Positions 60,636 to 64,000 of a DNA stretch of 64,000 nucleotides are shown piece after piece. Origin of the DNA: Chryseobacterium artocarpi (GTDB lineage: Bacteria; Bacteroidota; Bacteroidia; Flavobacteriales; Weeksellaceae). Under the pieces are notes generated by a model. That model worked only from the letters and a program-made list of their open reading frames with translations. It ran no database searches and was not told the origin of the DNA. The stretch is taken from NCBI RefSeq assembly GCF_001684975.1, contig NZ_MAYH01000049.1:62001-126000 (forward strand), given 5' to 3'. The position numbers were made by a program, and so were the translations under genes. Within the stretch, counting starts at the first letter, position 1. Every line of letters starts with the position of its first letter.

Positions 60636-60947
60636 ATGAAGAGTTTATCAATTACCGGACTTATTCTTTTAGCAGTTTCTGCTTTACTTTTTTATCTGAC
60701 TACTGATTTTGCTGTAGAGCAGATCAAAATTTCTCATATTATGGGAATGATGGCTGGAGTTGGTATTGGGCTGATCATTGGCGGAATGGTTGGCTATGTA
60801 AGTAAAGGAAGCGCGATAAGGGCTGAACAAAAGAAAAAAGAATTTAAGCAGCTTCAAAAAGACAAAGAAGAATTGGAAAAACAGGCTGCTGATATTGCAA
60901 AGCGTCAGGCTGAGCTTGAAAATCAAAATAAAAATCCTCAAATATAA
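60636..60947 (+). CDS. Small membrane protein with coiled-coil tail
   Basis: 103 residues. Two membrane segments (about 5-25 and 36-58, the latter Gly-rich: GMMAGVGIGLIIGGMVG) are followed by a Lys/Glu/Gln-rich coiled coil (about 64-98). Family unknown. The terminator overlaps its stop codon, so it is monocistronic. Confidence 0.65.
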   Translation: MKSLSITGLILLAVSALLFYLTTDFAVEQIKISHIMGMMAGVGIGLIIGGMVGYVSKGSAIRAEQKKKEFKQLQKDKEELEKQAADIAKRQAELENQNKNPQI

Positions 60948-60961
60948 AATTTGAGGATTTT
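60931..60961. terminator. Bidirectional terminator overlapping a stop codon
   Basis: AAAATCCTCAAAT (60931-60943) pairs perfectly with ATTTGAGGATTTT (60949-60961), loop of 5. The stem covers the stop codon of the 60636-60947 gene. Confidence 0.85.
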
Positions 60962-60985
60962 AAAGTTGTTATTTTCGAGAATTGA

Positions 60986-61597
60986 TTAAAATTTATATCC
61001 CAAACCTAACATAAATAAATTAGGTCTGTTATCATATCTGATTTCCGAACCGGAAACTCTGTTAATAAAATTTCGTTCATCCTTGCTGAATGCACCTTCA
61101 TATCTTGCATTTACAATAAGCTTTTTGATTTCAAGCTGTGCTCCAAACTGATATCCTACTGTAAAATCGTTTTTTGCATTTTCTTTGAAGTCATTGTAAG
61201 TGTTGTCTTTACTTAGGTTAAAGCTTCCTACAGGTCCTACAAATACTCCAAGCATATTCCCTAAAACGTTGTATCCTAAAAGAACAGGAACGTCAATACG
61301 GTTGCTTTTTACATCAAAAGTAGTATTTTCAGTAGTGAATTCATTCTTAAAGTGAGTGTAATAAACCTCCGGCATTAAGAATAATGAAGTAGGTAATCCT
61401 ACCTTTAATGAAAGACCCACGTTGAATCCTACATTGTTTTTTCCTGTTCCTTCTACGGCATCAGTCACCGTTCCTTTGATGTTGGACCATGAAGGTGAGC
61501 CGGTAGGAAAGATTAAGTTTGCCTTACCTGCCAGTGAGATCTGTGCAGAAGCCCACATTGAAAACCCTATTAACGCTATACTAAGTACCTTTTTCAT
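60986..61597 (-). CDS. Outer-membrane beta-barrel protein, coupled to mlaF
   Basis: 203 residues. Signal peptide MKKVLSIALIGFSMWASAQ. The rest is amphipathic beta strands ending in aromatic GLGYKF, typical of 8- to 10-strand porin-like barrels (PorT/OmpW-like, by pattern). Its start lies 17 bases inside the 3' end of mlaF in another frame, so the two are translationally coupled. A role linked to the Mla lipid pathway is an inference; the family is also common as stand-alone genes. Confidence 0.75.
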   Translation of the reverse strand: MKKVLSIALIGFSMWASAQISLAGKANLIFPTGSPSWSNIKGTVTDAVEGTGKNNVGFNVGLSLKVGLPTSLFLMPEVYYTHFKNEFTTENTTFDVKSNRIDVPVLLGYNVLGNMLGVFVGPVGSFNLSKDNTYNDFKENAKNDFTVGYQFGAQLEIKKLIVNARYEGAFSKDERNFINRVSGSEIRYDNRPNLFMLGLGYKF

Positions 61598-62390
61598 TAT
61601 CGTCTAATTTTGTATTCTCAATCGTTTTATTATTTTCAAGTAAATATTCTCTCAGCTCTTTGAACAGTTCTGAAGAATAAACGAAGTCAATCAGGTTTTT
61701 ATTGCCTGCAGTGATCAGGATGTCTTTATTCCCTTCCCATTCTTTGATTCCGAGTCTTAGGTATACAATTTTCTCGCCAATCGTCATTACAGAGTTCATG
61801 TCGTGTGTATTGATGATGGTAGTTGTATTATATTCCTTTGTAATCTCATACAGAAGGTCATCGATGATCTTTGATGTATACGGGTCTAATCCGGAATTCG
61901 GTTCATCACAGAATAAATATTTTGGATTGTTTACGATAGCTCTTGCAATGGCAACCCTTTTCTGCATCCCTCCTGAAATTTCAGATGGATATTTTTTTTC
62001 AGCTTTATCAAGGTGTACTCTTCCGATTACCTCAAAAACTCTTTTCTTTTTCTCTCTGTATGTAAGGTTGGTAAACATATCCAAAGGGAACATGATATTT
62101 TCTTCTACAGTTAAAGAGTCAAATAAAGCACTTCCCTGAAATACAGTTCCGATTTCCGAACGAAGATGCTGTTTCTCCTCACGGTTCATGGTGTTCACAT
62201 CTCGACCATCAAACAGAATTTCTCCTGATGATGGCATATAAACGTTCAATAAGCTTTTAAGGAATACTGTTTTTCCGGAACCACTTTGCCCAATGATGAG
62301 ATTTACCTTTCCTTTATCAAATGAAGTTGAAATTCCCTTAAGTACTTCAACATCGCCAAAACTTTTCTTAAGATCTTTTACCTCAATCAT
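61581..62390 (-). CDS. ABC transporter ATPase, MlaF-like
   Basis: The start is set at ATG 62390 (MIEVKDLKKSFGDVEV), which shares one base with the mlaE stop (TAATG). It has 269 residues. Walker A GQSGSGKT (34-41), signature ISGGMQKRVAIARA, Walker B YLFCDEPNSGLDP, and a His switch in NTHDM. With the MlaE-like permease it moves phospholipids between inner and outer membrane in the maintenance-of-lipid-asymmetry pathway. No MCE (MlaD) gene is adjacent in the window. Confidence 0.9.
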   Translation of the reverse strand: MIEVKDLKKSFGDVEVLKGISTSFDKGKVNLIIGQSGSGKTVFLKSLLNVYMPSSGEILFDGRDVNTMNREEKQHLRSEIGTVFQGSALFDSLTVEENIMFPLDMFTNLTYREKKKRVFEVIGRVHLDKAEKKYPSEISGGMQKRVAIARAIVNNPKYLFCDEPNSGLDPYTSKIIDDLLYEITKEYNTTTIINTHDMNSVMTIGEKIVYLRLGIKEWEGNKDILITAGNKNLIDFVYSSELFKELREYLLENNKTIENTKLDDNEKGT

Positions 62391-63142
62391 TAGCTTAATA
62401 TTAATTGGGTTAAAATTAATTCGGAAATGATAATAAATACCATTGTCCATACTACTGCTTGTGTACTGGCTCTACCAACTTCCAAAGATCCACCTTTTAC
62501 ATTGTATCCAAAATAAGAAGGAACCGTTGCAATGATGAATGCAAAAACAGCAGTTTTTGTAAATGCATAATAGATAAATAAATTAGGCATGTACATCTGA
62601 ATACCCGTTATATAGTCGTTTGGTGTCCAGTTTCCTGTTAACAGCCCTGCAATATAACCACCACCAATACCAAATACAATACTGATAGCAATAAGAAGAG
62701 GGTTGAAGATCATACAGGCAATGATTTTTGGAAATATCAAGAAATTGGGTGAATTTACTCCCATAATATCCAACGCATCAATCTGTTCGGAGACTCTCAT
62801 TGTTCCAATACTGGATGCAATGTATGAACCTACTTTACCCGCTAAAATTAAACTGATAATGGTAGGAGCAAACTCCAAAATAAGTACCGCTTTTGTTGCA
62901 TATCCAACGAATGCAGGGGGAATAGGAAAAGAAGAAGCATCAAAGTTATTGAACATCTGAATTGCTACTACTGCTCCTACAAATATTGATGTGAAGATTA
63001 CAAGTCCGAAAGAATTTACTCCCAAATCATTAATTTCTCTCATGAACAGCTTCCAAAAAACCCTCATTTTCTGGGGTTTCTGCAGGGATTTGCCTAGAAG
63101 GATAATATATTCCCCTACTGCTGTGAAAAACTTTTTTAACAT
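62390..63142 (-). CDS. ABC transporter permease, MlaE family
   Basis: 250 residues with five or six membrane segments. The MlaE signature is present: FTSIFVGAVVAIQ, ALILEFAPTIISLILAGKVGSYIASSIGTMRVSEQIDAL and KGGSLEVGRASTQAVVWTMV. It is an inner-membrane permease of the phospholipid transport (Mla) system. It is first in an operon with mlaF and the outer-membrane protein gene. The sugar transferase gene lies 96 bases upstream on the same strand. Confidence 0.9.
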   Translation of the reverse strand: MLKKFFTAVGEYIILLGKSLQKPQKMRVFWKLFMREINDLGVNSFGLVIFTSIFVGAVVAIQMFNNFDASSFPIPPAFVGYATKAVLILEFAPTIISLILAGKVGSYIASSIGTMRVSEQIDALDIMGVNSPNFLIFPKIIACMIFNPLLIAISIVFGIGGGYIAGLLTGNWTPNDYITGIQMYMPNLFIYYAFTKTAVFAFIIATVPSYFGYNVKGGSLEVGRASTQAVVWTMVFIIISELILTQLILS

Positions 63143-63238
63143 ACTGCTAAATTAGACTTTTTTATTGAAATAGGCTAGGGCTGAATTGAAGACTGAAGTC
63201 CGGAAAATGTTAAAATTATCCTAACCTTAAACCTAGCT

Positions 63239-64000
63239 TTATTTTGCATTTTTATCACCTCCAATGACAAGAAGGACTGTTTTTAATATAATAACGAGGT
63301 CCAGAACAAAGCTCCAGTTCCTTACATAGAATGCATCAGCAAGAACACGTTTTTTCATTTCTACTTCCACATCACCGAAGTCTCCGCGAAGTCCGTTTAC
63401 CTGGGCAAGACCAGTAATTCCCGGGCTTACCATACTTCTTAAACTATATCTGCCAATTTTTGGTTTATAATAATTATCAACAGCCAGCATATGGGGGCGT
63501 GGTCCTACTACAGACATCTGTCCTCTTAATACATTGATAAACTGTGGAAGCTCATCAAGGCTGGTTTTTCTTAAAAATTTACCTATTGAAGTTATTCTCG
63601 AGTCATTTTCGCTGGTAGTTTTCGTTGTGGATTCGTTATTCACCACCATTGTTCTGAATTTAATACAGTTAAATACCTCTTCATGGAAGCCGTATCTTTT
63701 CTGGAAGAAGAAAACAGGTCCTTTAGAAGTCATTTTAATTAAAATAGCAATAATCGGAAATAGCCATGAACAGACAAAAGCTAATACTATTATTGAAAAG
63801 ATGATATCAAATGCTCTTTTCATCAGGAAATTGGAATAATAATCCAATGGGTATCTTGCCTGATTAAGAACGGGCTGGGTCTGTATATAAGCTAAATCAT
63901 AAAGGAAAAAATCACTTTGAGTAATACTCGGAATCAGTGAGATGTGAACCTTATTTTCTTCTGCTAATCTGAAAATTTCAGATTCTGATCTTTCATCGTA
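63239..64000 (-). CDS. Polyprenyl glycosylphosphotransferase (WcaJ-like sugar transferase), 5' end outside window
   Basis: The frame is open to base 64000, so only the C-terminal part (about 253 residues) is present. The bacterial sugar transferase domain starts at about 63847 with YYSNFLMKRAFDIIFSI. Family motifs are GPVFFFQKRYG, FKCIKFRTM-like NCIKFRTMVV, RTSLDELPQFINVLRGQMSVVGPRPH and SPGITGLAQVNGLRG. The upstream part reads as the N-terminal CoA-binding-like domain. It transfers a sugar phosphate to undecaprenyl phosphate and starts polysaccharide synthesis at the inner membrane. Confidence 0.9.
   Translation of the reverse strand, partial: YDERSESEIFRLAEENKVHISLIPSITQSDFFLYDLAYIQTQPVLNQARYPLDYYSNFLMKRAFDIIFSIIVLAFVCSWLFPIIAILIKMTSKGPVFFFQKRYGFHEEVFNCIKFRTMVVNNESTTKTTSENDSRITSIGKFLRKTSLDELPQFINVLRGQMSVVGPRPHMLAVDNYYKPKIGRYSLRSMVSPGITGLAQVNGLRGDFGDVEVEMKKRVLADAFYVRNWSFVLDLVIILKTVLLVIGGDKNAK

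Noticed and set aside
1..64000. tRNA, rRNA, CRISPR arrays, phage or insertion sequence genes
   Set aside because: I found no cloverleaf, repeat-spacer array, transposase or integrase; all larger genes have ordinary chromosomal neighbours.

Overview
The window is AT-rich, densely coded chromosomal DNA of a flavobacterium, most likely Chryseobacterium or a close Weeksellaceae relative. The evidence is the set of type IX secretion (T9SS) sorting domains, Bacteroidota promoters of the TTG-N17-21-TAnnTTTG type, absence of Shine-Dalgarno signals, a Bacteroidota-type RNA polymerase omega subunit, and the gene order bamD-rpoZ-coaBC-porD-recN. I saw no phage, insertion sequence, CRISPR array, rRNA or tRNA gene.

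Layout. 1-6.3 kb: RseP protease (runs off the left edge), a small barrel protein, a nitrilase-fold amidase, a three-gene persulfide/sulfur operon (dioxygenase-rhodanese, rhodanese lipoprotein, thioredoxin) and an unknown secreted protein. 6.4-13.5 kb: HerA-like ATPase, DnaQ-type exonuclease, lysA behind a lysine-rich leader peptide and attenuator, poxB, and a TonB-C-like protein. 13.6-21.1 kb: one long cluster with miaB, a lipoprotein, a TPR protein, a sigma-54 activator, a membrane protein, lptE and a very acidic TPR protein. 21.1-24.3 kb: DUF4126 protein, tatD-tcdA-rnpA, and a TetR regulator with a palindromic operator. 24.4-30.4 kb: bamD-rpoZ and coaBC-porD-SMI1-recN. 30.5-33.7 kb: divergent class II and class I fumarases. 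33.8-39.3 kb: a small membrane protein, an AraC regulator, a FISUMP protein and a secreted GH13 amylase, the last two with T9SS tails. 39.4-43.3 kb: a SAM-I riboswitch in front of a TonB receptor and an APC permease, a probable methionine-related uptake unit. 43.4-52.7 kb: prfA, a prolyl oligopeptidase, a T9SS protein, the methylmalonyl-CoA mutase large subunit, an M28 peptidase and lipoproteins. 52.7-57.1 kb: an RNA-repair cluster (unknown basic protein, RtcB ligase, nucleotidyltransferase-like protein, PrfH, TPR protein) preceded by a short leader ORF and a terminator. 57.2-64 kb: two tandem cytochrome c lipoproteins, meaB, DUF4251 and M48 lipoproteins, mlaE-mlaF with an overlapping outer-membrane protein, and a polyprenyl glycosylphosphotransferase that runs off the right edge.

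The strongest leads are: (1) the RtcB/PrfH ribosome-repair cluster, which carries a nucleotidyltransferase-like gene and an unknown gene and may be controlled by a leader-ORF attenuator; (2) the lysine-rich leader-peptide attenuator before lysA; (3) the SAM-riboswitch-controlled TonB receptor and permease; and (4) one TetR-like palindrome architecture shared by the tetR promoter and the persulfide operon.
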